Shown: piece after piece, positions 16,728-25,056 of the stretch | How positions within the stretch are numbered: the stretch's first letter is position 1 | How the letters are laid out: each line of letters starts with the position of its first letter | DNA from: JBEIFW01 sp046081125 | Lineage (GTDB): Bacteria > Actinomycetota > Acidimicrobiia > Acidimicrobiales > Ilumatobacteraceae | Direction: 5' to 3' | Length of the DNA stretch: 64,000 bases | Assembly (NCBI GenBank): GCA_046081125.1 | Contig: JBJTVH010000125.1 | Coordinates: 72,033-136,032, forward strand | The notes under the pieces: model-generated | What the model was told of the DNA's origin: nothing | The model's input: only the letters and a program-made list of their open reading frames with translations | Databases searched by the model: none | Position numbers and translations under genes: made by a program

Positions 16728-17522
16728 TCACGCGGGCTGGCACGACGGGCAGGCGTAACACCAGCGGCCGGCGAGATCCCATCGGGCGACCGGTGTCCCG
16801 CACCGCCAACAGTGCTCGCGCTTGTAGACGTAGGTGGCCTTGCCCCGGGCACCACGCCCGGCGGCCGACGGTTGCTCGGATCGGTCGACGGTGACGATCC
16901 GGCCGCTGCGCACCCCGGCCCGGAGTTGACGTACCACGGTGTCCCACAGGGCCAGGCGTTCGTCGTCGCCCAGCTCACGGCCGGTGCGCAGCGGCCAGAT
17001 CCCGTTCACGAACAGCGCCTCGGCCCGGTACACGTTGCCGACGCCGGCGACGACCGACTGGTCCATCAGCAGCAACCCGATCGCCCGGCGGCTCCGGGCG
17101 ATCGTGTCCAGGAAGCGCTCCGGGTCGGCGTCGGGGCGCAGCGGATCCGGACCGAGGCGCGCCACCACGGCGTCGCGGTCGACCGGGTCGCCGAGCTCGC
17201 ACGCGGTGGGTCCGCTCAGGTCGGTCGTACCGAGCGGTCCGTGGAGTCGCACCCGGACCTGCCCACGCGGCTCTGGCGGCGGCCCGGCGGGGTACGTGCG
17301 CCAGCGTCCGAACAGGCCGAGGTGTACGTGGAGTACCGCGTCGCCCTCGAACCACAGCCACTCGTGCTTGCCCCACGCCTCGACCCGTTCGAGCCGGCGG
17401 CCATCGAGGACTGCGGCGCCGTCGCCGAACCGCCCCTGTGGGGAACTGACGCTCAGGGGATGCCCGGCGAGGAGTCGCCGGTGGGTCGCGGCGTGCCGGT
17501 GGATCGTGTGGCCTTCGGGCAC
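16728..17522 (-). CDS. Fpg/Nei-family DNA glycosylase (actinobacterial Nei type)
   Basis: 264 residues, bifunctional glycosylase/AP lyase for oxidised bases. After removal of the initiator the N-terminus is P-E-G-H-T, giving the catalytic proline and glutamate. Lysine of GKHEW near residue 52 and the H2TH region (DQSVVAGVGNVYRAEALF, near 153) are present. The zinc finger CWRCGTP...CYACPSC closes the protein. Sequence PEGHTIHRHA resembles mycobacterial Nei1. Start is GTG at 17520-17522, one base after the stop of the upstream gene, so the two are probably co-transcribed. Confidence 0.92.
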   Translation of the reverse strand: MPEGHTIHRHAATHRRLLAGHPLSVSSPQGRFGDGAAVLDGRRLERVEAWGKHEWLWFEGDAVLHVHLGLFGRWRTYPAGPPPEPRGQVRVRLHGPLGTTDLSGPTACELGDPVDRDAVVARLGPDPLRPDADPERFLDTIARSRRAIGLLLMDQSVVAGVGNVYRAEALFVNGIWPLRTGRELGDDERLALWDTVVRQLRAGVRSGRIVTVDRSEQPSAAGRGARGKATYVYKREHCWRCGTPVARWDLAGRWCYACPSCQPA

Positions 17523-17523
17523 G

Positions 17524-18111
17524 TCAGCTCGGCCAGCTCGGCACGCCCTCGTCGAGCTGGACGCCCATCGTGTTCAAGAAGCCCGAGACCAGACGGTAGA
17601 ACCCGGCGACGACCACGAGTTCGACGAATTCGGCATCGGACCACCGCCGCCGCAGGGCCTCGGCGGTGGCGTCCGAGGCGCTGTCGCCGTCGCACAGGTC
17701 GTCGGCGAGGGCGATGAGCGCCCGGTCGTCGTCGCTCCACGGGTGTGCCGCGCAGGCGGCCCGGTCGCCGGCGAGGGCAGCGATCTCCGCGGGCGTGAGG
17801 CCGCACCGTTCCCCGATCACGGTGTGCTGGCCGAACTCGTACACGCTCCGGCACCGTGCGCCGATCCGCAGGATGACGATCTCCCGCTCGCGCGCAGGGA
17901 GCAGACCCTTGTTGAGCAGGTAGCCGCCGAACCGGTTGAACCGCTCGAGCAGTGCCGGATGGTGGGCGAGGGTGCCGAAGATGTTGATCGGCCGGCCGTC
18001 GCGCAGCAGGGTCTTGCCGAGGGCGGCGTCGAGCTCGGCAGAGCGCTCCTCGCGAGGAGCGAGGCGTGGCTGGTCGACACGTCGGTGCGGGTCGCTCGAG
18101 GGTGCGGTCAT
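17524..18111 (-). CDS. Carboxymuconolactone decarboxylase-family protein
   Basis: 195 residues, an all-helical AhpD/CMD-like fold. The core runs from NIFGTLAHHPALLERF (residue 44) through EREIVILRIGARCRSVYEFGQH (near 75), where AhpD-type proteins carry a C-x-x-C; here only one cysteine is present (ARCRSVYEFGQH), so peroxidase activity of the AhpD kind is doubtful. Function unknown. Located one base upstream of the Nei-type gene. Confidence 0.75.
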   Translation of the reverse strand: MTAPSSDPHRRVDQPRLAPREERSAELDAALGKTLLRDGRPINIFGTLAHHPALLERFNRFGGYLLNKGLLPAREREIVILRIGARCRSVYEFGQHTVIGERCGLTPAEIAALAGDRAACAAHPWSDDDRALIALADDLCDGDSASDATAEALRRRWSDAEFVELVVVAGFYRLVSGFLNTMGVQLDEGVPSWPS

Positions 18112-18169
18112 CGACTCATTGTGGCCGCTGCGGCTCGGTGGCCGACGAGCCTGCGCACCCGGTCGCCAC

Positions 18170-20254
18170 TCAGGGCTTCACGCAGGTCGCAAGGTAGGGG
18201 AGATCGGCGGGCTCGGCGGTGCTGCAACCGGCGACCGGGGCGGTTCGCTTCGGGTCGACGGCCTGCGCGATCCCGGCGGTCAGCGCGGGGAACTCCGCGA
18301 GCTCGACGCGCTCCCACAGCGCCCGAACCGGGTTGAGCAACCACGGCGGGCTCGGCGGACTCGTCGGATACGTGAAGGCCTTGGCCATTCCGGTCAGCAG
18401 GCTGCCGTCCTCGGCGAAGGTTGCGAACACCGGTCGGAACTTGGCGGCCATCGCGCCGGTGAAGGTGAGCACCGGAACCCCGGTCAGCGGGATCCGCGTC
18501 GTGTCCCAGCCCTCGACGCGGATCGTGCCGTTGAGGGCCACCAGCGCCGCTTCGATCGTTCGGCCCTGTGGCGCATGGCCGACCACGATGCCCTGGCCGG
18601 CCACGATGCCGATGTCGATCGCTTTGTCGACGGCCGCCCCGGACTCGGCGTCGGTGAGGTCGCCGTCGATGGTGACCGTCCCGGTCGCCGAGACCGTCAC
18701 CTGGTCGGTCGTGCCTCGTACCGCAGCGCTGCCGTTCACGTGGATCACGCCACCGGGTGGGACGAAGCGGTTCGTCCCTCCGTTGACGCTCACCTGGTTG
18801 CCGGCGGAGAACACCAACGACGCCGGGCCGGCGAAGGTCCAAGCGCTGCCGGCGATCGCCGCGAACGGGCTGGTGCTGGAGGGCAGTTCGAGTACCGGAC
18901 CCGTCAGTGGTGGCGTCGGCAGGGTCGGCACCGTTCCGGGGCACAGCATCTTCAGTACGTCCTCGGTCGTAGGGACGTCTTCGGTCGGGTCGGCGGTGGA
19001 TTCGACCGTGCCGGTGAAGCTCGGTGTGCCACAGATCCAAAACCACGGATCGTTGGTGTGGATCGGGCCGGCGAGGAGGTCGACGCCTTGTGCCAGGTCA
19101 CGAGTGGCGGCGGTGAGGCCGAGCGCACTGAGGTTGGTGCCCCGGAGCTCGCTGAAGGCGGCGGCACCGGTGCGGAAGCTGACCGACGGGTAGGTCGTGG
19201 GGGTTTCGTTGACGGCGACGATCTCCAAGGTCAACGCAGCCGTCGGTCCCAGCGTGAGATTGGCCGAGGTCCACGTCACCCCGGCTGCGATGTCGGCCCA
19301 GCTCCAGACCCCACCACCGATCTGCCACCGCACCCGGGTGGCCTCGTCGGCGACGATCCGGACGTTGCTGGTCCCGGCAGCGTTGGGCTTCACCTTGGTC
19401 GCTGCACGCAGGGCGCCGCTCGTCACCGTGAGAACCGTTCCCGTCGAGGTCTCCGCCCGGTAGCGGTCCTGAAACGTGGTGCTCGCCGGCGGCCGGGGAA
19501 GGTCGTCGACGAACAGTTGGGGCAGGGTCCACGCGGTTCCGCCGGTGCGCAGCCACGCCTCGCCGACCCAGAGTTCGTCGTTGGGCGTCGTGGCCGGTGG
19601 CGTGTAGCCGACGTAGGCGATCTCACGGCAGCCGGCGGTCTGGCGGGTGGTCGGGTTCGTGTTCTCGGGGTCGCAGGTCGCAGGTTCGTCGTACAGGCCC
19701 GGGTCGAGCGTCTCGCGGACCGTGAACATCAGGAAGTCGAGGTAGGCACGGCGGCGCCAGCGTTGCTGGAGCTTGGTGTAGGTGCAGGTCTCGGGGGTGG
19801 TCCGGCAACCGACCCGTGCGATCACCTCGGCAACGATGACCTGCCCGGGTGCGGTCGCCGTCGCCGCCTGCGGTTGCAGCGAGTAGCTGAAGCAGTCGTC
19901 CCGGATCGTCGCGCAGCGTCGGAACACGCCGGTTGCGGGATCGAACATCGCCCACCCGACGGTCGCGCCGGCGTCGCTCACCCGCTTGCCCGGCGCAACC
20001 CGGCCGGCGAGCGCCGGGAACGTGTCGGTCACCGCACGGGCCGAGACGCCCACCGTGGTGTAGAGCTCGTTGAGCACGCTCTCGGCGAGCAGACGCCCGT
20101 CGGTCTGGCGTCGGGAGTCGCCCGTCGTCCTGCTGTCGATCACCACGGGCGCCACGCCTGCCACGAGGATGCCGCCGAGCAGGAACGACACGACCGTGGC
20201 GAGGATCAGCGAGTACCCGCCGTCGTCCCGGGGGAGCCGGGGTCGGAAGTTCAC
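18170..20254 (-). CDS. Large pilus-associated protein with prepilin-like N-terminus and beta-repeat domain
   Basis: 694 residues. Residues 13-38 form one hydrophobic helix (GYSLILATVVSFLLGG) resembling a prepilin or PilX-type anchor, though the glutamate at position 5 of mature pilins is missing. Residues 440-600 contain short glycine/valine-rich strands (VSVNGGTNRF, VIHVNGSAAV, VTVSATGTVTIDGDL) typical of right-handed beta-helix or DUF4900-like domains. Several cysteine pairs occur (CATIRDDC, CRTTPETC). Last gene of the pilus operon, overlapping the preceding prepilin gene by four bases. Probably a surface-exposed minor pilin or tip protein; assignment is by context. Confidence 0.65.
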   Translation of the reverse strand: MNFRPRLPRDDGGYSLILATVVSFLLGGILVAGVAPVVIDSRTTGDSRRQTDGRLLAESVLNELYTTVGVSARAVTDTFPALAGRVAPGKRVSDAGATVGWAMFDPATGVFRRCATIRDDCFSYSLQPQAATATAPGQVIVAEVIARVGCRTTPETCTYTKLQQRWRRRAYLDFLMFTVRETLDPGLYDEPATCDPENTNPTTRQTAGCREIAYVGYTPPATTPNDELWVGEAWLRTGGTAWTLPQLFVDDLPRPPASTTFQDRYRAETSTGTVLTVTSGALRAATKVKPNAAGTSNVRIVADEATRVRWQIGGGVWSWADIAAGVTWTSANLTLGPTAALTLEIVAVNETPTTYPSVSFRTGAAAFSELRGTNLSALGLTAATRDLAQGVDLLAGPIHTNDPWFWICGTPSFTGTVESTADPTEDVPTTEDVLKMLCPGTVPTLPTPPLTGPVLELPSSTSPFAAIAGSAWTFAGPASLVFSAGNQVSVNGGTNRFVPPGGVIHVNGSAAVRGTTDQVTVSATGTVTIDGDLTDAESGAAVDKAIDIGIVAGQGIVVGHAPQGRTIEAALVALNGTIRVEGWDTTRIPLTGVPVLTFTGAMAAKFRPVFATFAEDGSLLTGMAKAFTYPTSPPSPPWLLNPVRALWERVELAEFPALTAGIAQAVDPKRTAPVAGCSTAEPADLPYLATCVKP

Positions 20255-21009
20255 GGCGCCACCACCTTGTCACCGGTCCAGAAGCCTTCTGACGCATAGC
20301 GGACGGCGCGAAGACCGGTCTGCATCGACAACGTCTGTCGGACGAGCCGGCCGGATCGATCCCGGAACTCGAGCGTCGCTGCGAAACGGACCAGTGCGAT
20401 GCTGTTGACATTGATCGGCGCCGTGAGGGCGGCGCCGTTCACGCCGAGGTACGAGAACGGGTCGGAGCTACCGCTCGGTGATCGGCCGAGCGTCTGGGTC
20501 GATGTCGGGCTGACCGGGTAGGTCGGGTTCAGCTCGCCGGTCGGCTGGTACCGCTCGAGGGCCAACACACCGGAGCCACTGTCGTAGTTCAAGCAGAGCT
20601 TCCACGGGGTCGCGGTGAGCGTGGGGGTCCCGGTCGTCTGTGCCGGGCGACGGGACAGGAAGCAGACCTTGGCCGTGCTCGCATCCGTGATCGGCGTGCC
20701 GATCTCGGTCACCCGCCCGGCTCGACAGGCTGCGAGGGTGGTGGCCGTCGCAGGGTCGGTGCACTTGACCTGTCCCCGAGCGGTGGCGAGCTGTTCGAAG
20801 ACGTCGTCGAGCGTGCGGCGCTGCTCGGTCGATGCGTCCGAGCGGCTGCCGACTTCGGTCGAGACGCGGTTGATCGTCAGCAACATGGTCATCGCCATCG
20901 TCCCGGCCAGCGCGAGCAGGCCGAGCGTGACGGCGAGCTCGACGAGGCTGAAGCCGCTGTCGTTGTGGCCGCAGATCCGGCGACCTGTGCGGCGGGGTCG
21001 ATTCGTCAC
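20251..21009 (-). CDS. Type IV prepilin-like protein (PilW/minor pilin type)
   Basis: 252 residues. A classic class III signal is visible: polar, basic leader ending in G, then FSLVELAVTLGLLALAG (residues 20-36) with the glutamate at mature position 5. The leader would be cut by a prepilin peptidase between G and F. The C-terminal globular part is not recognised. ATGA overlaps couple it to both neighbours. Role: probably a minor pilin of the type IV pilus encoded here. Confidence 0.8.
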   Translation of the reverse strand: MTNRPRRTGRRICGHNDSGFSLVELAVTLGLLALAGTMAMTMLLTINRVSTEVGSRSDASTEQRRTLDDVFEQLATARGQVKCTDPATATTLAACRAGRVTEIGTPITDASTAKVCFLSRRPAQTTGTPTLTATPWKLCLNYDSGSGVLALERYQPTGELNPTYPVSPTSTQTLGRSPSGSSDPFSYLGVNGAALTAPINVNSIALVRFAATLEFRDRSGRLVRQTLSMQTGLRAVRYASEGFWTGDKVVAP

Positions 21010-21752
21010 GGCGCCGTCACCGTGGCGACAATGCAGGCCTCACCGTTGGCTGGGGGAACGGTCACCTTTTTCGTGACGGTTGTGCTCGGGTTGCGCAGCC
21101 AGTACTCCGTCCCGGCCGTGAGGTAGGGCAGGAGCGCCTTGCCGTTGCTGGCGAGGGTCACGGGGTAGGCGTAGTCCGAGATCGTCAGCTCCGTCGTCGA
21201 CCCGGCGGTTCCGGTCACCTCGATCGTCCCGGTTCGGAGCCGGGCGGCCGAGTCGACGGGCAGGCCCGCCAGTGTGCTCACGGACCGACTGTTCGTCTTC
21301 CCTCGTTCGGACCAGCTCGCCGTCACGGTGCGGCGCAGCCGGTACGACGGGCACGGTGCATTCGCAGCCGTGGTGGTGGTGGCGAGCACGGTGTTGGCCT
21401 GCACGACCACCCATTGGGCATCGAGCTGGAGCGAGAACTGCGCGCCGAGTTCGTTGACGGTCCAGCTCCGGGTTCCGAGCGAACCCCCGCAGCGGTTCTG
21501 CTGGGTAGTGAGTGCGGTGGTGAGCGTCGGGAGGATGCCGCAGTCGAACACCGCGGCGCGCTCGGCTGCCTCGGAGGCCAGCCGTTGTGCCGCCGTGGCC
21601 CGGCGGTTGACGAGTTCGGTCCGGGACGTCGACGACAGGACCAGGAGCGAGAACGTGAACACCATCGCAAGCACGGACAGCGCCATCACGAGCTCGAACA
21701 TCGTTGCGCCGTGGTCGTCCCGCCGTCCCGGCCGGCGAACCCGGGCACGCAC
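21006..21752 (-). CDS. Type IV prepilin-like protein (GATMFELVMAL signal)
   Basis: 248 residues with a prepilin-type N-terminus: basic leader, then GATMFELVMALSVLAM (residues 15-30), glutamate in the expected place. The remaining ectodomain holds four cysteines (CGILPTL, RCGG, APCPSY, EACIV) and is unrecognised. The stop overlaps the next prepilin gene (ATGA). It lies one base downstream of the PilO-like gene in the same operon. Confidence 0.75.
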   Translation of the reverse strand: MRARVRRPGRRDDHGATMFELVMALSVLAMVFTFSLLVLSSTSRTELVNRRATAAQRLASEAAERAAVFDCGILPTLTTALTTQQNRCGGSLGTRSWTVNELGAQFSLQLDAQWVVVQANTVLATTTTAANAPCPSYRLRRTVTASWSERGKTNSRSVSTLAGLPVDSAARLRTGTIEVTGTAGSTTELTISDYAYPVTLASNGKALLPYLTAGTEYWLRNPSTTVTKKVTVPPANGEACIVATVTAP

Positions 21753-21753
21753 G

Positions 21754-22401
21754 TCAGCCCGCAGCGGTGGTCGTCACCGGGGTCCCCGGCGCCGGAGCTG
21801 GGGCCTTCGGTTGCGCGGCGGGCCTCAACAGCAACGGCATGGTGAAGGCTCGGACGCTCATGGCCGCGGTGCCCACCGCCGGGGTCACCTTCGTGTCCCA
21901 CACGATGTCGACGGAGTCGACCACGAAGACCCGCTGCAGGCGGGTCAGCGCATCGAAGTAGGCGCGGAGGTTGGGATCGGTGCCGGAGACCTCGACGCTC
22001 ATGCTGATCTCGGAGTAGCCGACTATGCCGCGCGGCTTGTCGCCGCCCTGGGCCGGCGGAGCGGTGACCGCTGCGCCGGACCCGGCGGGCTCGGCGAAGG
22101 TCGCCTTCAGCCAGGTGACCTTGGCGCTGGCCGCAAGGGCGCCGAGCGATCGGATCAGGTCGGGTAGCGCTGCGTCCGGCGGAATCGCAGCAGAGACTCG
22201 CTCGATCGACCGGCGGAAGACGTCCCGTTGGCGGTCGGCGTTCTGGGCGGGGGCGAGCTTGGCCTCGAGCGTGGCGACTTCTTCTTCGAGCGTGGCGACC
22301 TGGTCCATGCGGTCGGATCGCTGCCCCCATACCCAGTTGGCGCCCAGCGCGAGCACGAGGACGGCGGGCACGACCTTCAACAACAACATGCGACCGTTCA
22401 T
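21754..22401 (-). CDS. PilO-like inner membrane alignment protein
   Basis: 215 residues: a short cytosolic start, one membrane segment (LLLKVVPAVLVLALGANWVWG, residues 5-25), a coiled coil (MDQVATLEEEVATLEAKL) and a ferredoxin-like periplasmic domain with EISMSVEVSGTDPNLRAYFDALTRL near residue 130. This is the PilO architecture. In type IV pili PilO pairs with PilN to form the inner membrane alignment complex. The ATG start overlaps the PilM-PilN fusion stop by four bases. Confidence 0.78.
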   Translation of the reverse strand: MNGRMLLLKVVPAVLVLALGANWVWGQRSDRMDQVATLEEEVATLEAKLAPAQNADRQRDVFRRSIERVSAAIPPDAALPDLIRSLGALAASAKVTWLKATFAEPAGSGAAVTAPPAQGGDKPRGIVGYSEISMSVEVSGTDPNLRAYFDALTRLQRVFVVDSVDIVWDTKVTPAVGTAAMSVRAFTMPLLLRPAAQPKAPAPAPGTPVTTTAAG

Positions 22402-23963
22402 CGGTTCCGCGCCTTCAGGATCGGCCGTTCGAGCACGTAGGTGTGCCCGGCAGGTAGCAGCGCCGTCACCGAGGCGTTCACGAACTCGTCACCCATGGCG
22501 TCCTTGCTCGGCGGCGGCACGTTCGACAACCACACCTTCTCGGCGCCCATCTTGGACAGCGCTTCGAGGAAGGGGCTGACCGCTTCCTGGCGGCCGCGCA
22601 GGCGGACCTCGAGGTTGAGGCGCAGGCCTCCGTCGGCTGGTCGCCCCATCCGGACCGCTTGGAGCTGACCCCCCGCCGGCAGGGTCCGGGCGAGCGCGTC
22701 CATCAGCTTGGGAAGGTCGAGTTCGTTCTGCAGTGTCTGGGCGAGGGTGGCGTCGGCAACCCCGCCGAGGGTTTGGAGGACGAGAGCGGGGGCGTACGAG
22801 GCGAGTTGCGTTTCGAGGTCTGCCTTGCGGTCTTCGGCCTCGCTCACCTGGCCGTCGGCCTGGAGGATCAACCCGAAGGAGGCAAGGACCAAGGCCGCTG
22901 CCGTTCCCGCTCCGACGATCAACCGTTTGCGGGCATGCTCGCGCTGGAGTCGTCGGCGGTTCCGTTCGACGATCTCGGGGTCGCGCAGGCCGAGCAGGGG
23001 TTGTTCGTCCTGGTCGACGAGTCCGGCGAGCAGGGCCGAATAGCCGACCGGCCGCTCGATGCGCGACACGGTGTCCAGCGACGCGACGCTCGGGGCGACC
23101 GGCTTGAGGAACAGGGCGGCGTCCATGAGGGTGCCGGCGAGGTTGGGGAGCAAGAACCCGGGGCCGTGCGCATGGATGTCCGACGGGATCGTGAGACCCT
23201 GCCGGGTCCAGAAGTCCGTCGTCCGGGTGATCTGCACTCCGAGTTCGACGACGTAGGCATGCACGATGCCGACCGCCTCGAGGTCGTTCTGGGCGGCGCC
23301 GCGGACGACGGCGGCGACGCGTTCGAAGGCTCGGGCCGGATCCGGCCCAAGGCGTTCGTACACGCTGTTGAGACCGCCGCACGACAGATAGCGCACCGCC
23401 ATCGGCTTGCCGTCGGCGATGAGCGCCAAGTCGACGCTGTCGTTGCGCAACCCCAGGAAGAGCCCGTTCTGGCTGTAAAGCAGCGATGCCGGGACCAGTG
23501 CCGCATCGGTCGATTCGAATGCGTCCCAAGCTTCGCGCAGCGGATGGACGTCGACCACGGCGCTGACCCCTCGCACCGTGCCGTCGCGCTCGTCGGTGAT
23601 CCGGAACGACCAGACCGAGTCGGGCCGCAGCAGGCCCACCTCGTCGAGGGCGTCGGCCAGCGCTGCGCCTCGGGCGTTCACCGGAACGTCGGCGAACTCG
23701 AGCAACTCCGTGCGCGTCGCCGGGTGGTGCCAGGCGACGGTGATGGGGCCTCTCGGATTCGTGGCGAGGAACTGTCGGACGGTTCGTCCCACCGTCTCCG
23801 ATCGGAAAACGGTGAAGGACACGACGACGTCGTCGACGACCTCCATCACCCGGAGCGTGGTGCCGTCGAGTTCGGCGCCGAAGCACCGACCCGTTCGGCG
23901 TCGCCCATCGGGCGGGTTCGGGAGGGCCACAGCCGGGCTCGGATGCGGGGGCGCCGACGTCAT
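22398..23963 (-). CDS. PilM-PilN fusion protein of a type IV pilus
   Basis: 521 residues. Residues about 25-310 look like a divergent PilM actin-like domain (GRCFGAELDGTTLRVMEVVDD at the start; a weak ASLLYSQNGLFLGL strand). Residues about 345-521 resemble PilN: a membrane segment (LIVGAGTAAALVLASFGLIL), a coiled coil and a domain with LEALSKMGAEKVWLS. PilM and PilN are usually separate; here one polypeptide would fix their 1:1 ratio. It heads the pilus operon. No PilB, PilC, PilQ or PilT gene lies in the window, so those must be elsewhere. Confidence 0.7.
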   Translation of the reverse strand: MTSAPPHPSPAVALPNPPDGRRRTGRCFGAELDGTTLRVMEVVDDVVVSFTVFRSETVGRTVRQFLATNPRGPITVAWHHPATRTELLEFADVPVNARGAALADALDEVGLLRPDSVWSFRITDERDGTVRGVSAVVDVHPLREAWDAFESTDAALVPASLLYSQNGLFLGLRNDSVDLALIADGKPMAVRYLSCGGLNSVYERLGPDPARAFERVAAVVRGAAQNDLEAVGIVHAYVVELGVQITRTTDFWTRQGLTIPSDIHAHGPGFLLPNLAGTLMDAALFLKPVAPSVASLDTVSRIERPVGYSALLAGLVDQDEQPLLGLRDPEIVERNRRRLQREHARKRLIVGAGTAAALVLASFGLILQADGQVSEAEDRKADLETQLASYAPALVLQTLGGVADATLAQTLQNELDLPKLMDALARTLPAGGQLQAVRMGRPADGGLRLNLEVRLRGRQEAVSPFLEALSKMGAEKVWLSNVPPPSKDAMGDEFVNASVTALLPAGHTYVLERPILKARNR

Positions 23964-24058
23964 CGGTTGTCGAATCGGCCGACGCGCTGCATAGTTGAGC
24001 CGCTACTGGAAGCGGGTTGCCGAACCTTTCAAGGTCCGGCACCGCAATCAGTTTTGAA

Positions 24059-25042
24059 TCAGTAGTCGATCACGGAGATGTCGCGCAGCTTGTCGAGTCG
24101 GTGACGGGCGTTGATCGTTCGGACCGTTCCCGATCGGGAGCGCATGACCAGCGACTGCGTGGTGGCGCCGTTCGTGTCGAAGCGCACCCCCCGCAGCAGT
24201 TCACCGTCCGTGACGCCCGTGGCGGCGAAGAAGGCGTTGTCGCCCTGGACGAGGTCGTCGGTCGTCAGCACTCGGTCGAGGTCGTAGCCCGCAGCGACGG
24301 CGGCGGCGCGCTCGTCGTCGTTCCGGGGCCACAGGCGCCCCTGGATCTCCCCGCCCATCGCCTTCAGTGCGGCCGCGGCCACGACCCCCTCCGGCGTGCC
24401 CCCGATCCCGAACAGGATGTCGCAGCCGGCCTCGGGCCAGGCCGTGGCGATGGCCCCGAAGATGTCGCCGTCGCTGATCAGACGGATCCGCGCACCGGTG
24501 GAACGCACTTCACCGATCAGGTCGGCATGCCGGTCGCGGTCGAGGATCACGACGGTGAGATCGCGCACGCTCTCCCGCTTGGCTTTGGCCACCCAGCGCA
24601 GGTTCTGGGTCGCCGACGCGGTGATGTCGATCGAGCCGGCGGCGTCGGGACCCACTGCGATCTTCTCCATGTAGACGCAGGGTCCCGGGTTGAACATCGC
24701 CCCACGATCGGTGACGGCGATCACCGAGAGCGCATTGCCCCGACCGAGCGAGGTGAGCGTCGTGCCGTCGATGGGGTCGACGGCGACGTCGCAGACCGGG
24801 GGTGTCCCGTCACCGACCCGCTCGCCGTTGTAGAGCATGGGCGCCTCGTCCTTCTCCCCCTCCCCGATCACGACGATCCCGTCCATGGGAACGCCGGACA
24901 GGATGGTGCGCATCGCTTCCACGGCGGCGCCGTCGGCGCCGTTCTTGTCGCCGCGGCCCATCCAGCGAGCCGCGGCCATGGCGGCGGCTTCGGTCGTGCG
25001 GACCAACTCCAGGGCGAGGTTTCGTTCGGGGGCCTGTGCCAT
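24059..25042 (-). CDS. glpX: Class II fructose-1,6-bisphosphatase GlpX
   Basis: 327 residues. Dephosphorylates fructose-1,6-bisphosphate in gluconeogenesis. Visible features are IGEGEKDEAPML (residues 59-70), the metal site DPIDGTTL (89-96), GDIFGAIATAWPEA and FGIGGTPEGVVAAAALKAMGG (substrate loop). The ATG at 25040-25042 is chosen since GlpX proteins start shortly before the ALELVRTTEAAA helix; the longer open frame upstream overlaps the CoA-transferase gene. Fifteen bases separate it from that gene's stop. Confidence 0.95.
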   Translation of the reverse strand: MAQAPERNLALELVRTTEAAAMAAARWMGRGDKNGADGAAVEAMRTILSGVPMDGIVVIGEGEKDEAPMLYNGERVGDGTPPVCDVAVDPIDGTTLTSLGRGNALSVIAVTDRGAMFNPGPCVYMEKIAVGPDAAGSIDITASATQNLRWVAKAKRESVRDLTVVILDRDRHADLIGEVRSTGARIRLISDGDIFGAIATAWPEAGCDILFGIGGTPEGVVAAAALKAMGGEIQGRLWPRNDDERAAAVAAGYDLDRVLTTDDLVQGDNAFFAATGVTDGELLRGVRFDTNGATTQSLVMRSRSGTVRTINARHRLDKLRDISVIDY

Positions 25043-25056
25043 GGGGGGCACGGTAC

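Noticed and set aside
22489..24042. 517-codon antisense-phase frame over the PilM-PilN gene and a 468-codon plus frame over it
   Set aside because: Both are low-complexity Arg/Pro/Gly or Glu/Arg sequences; the PilM-PilN frame has membrane segment, coiled coil and operon overlaps.
23964..24058. CCGAACCT-TTCA-AGGTCCGG hairpin before the pilus operon as a riboswitch
   Set aside because: A single imperfect 8-bp stem without conserved riboswitch elements; at most a weak terminator for glpX or a leader hairpin.
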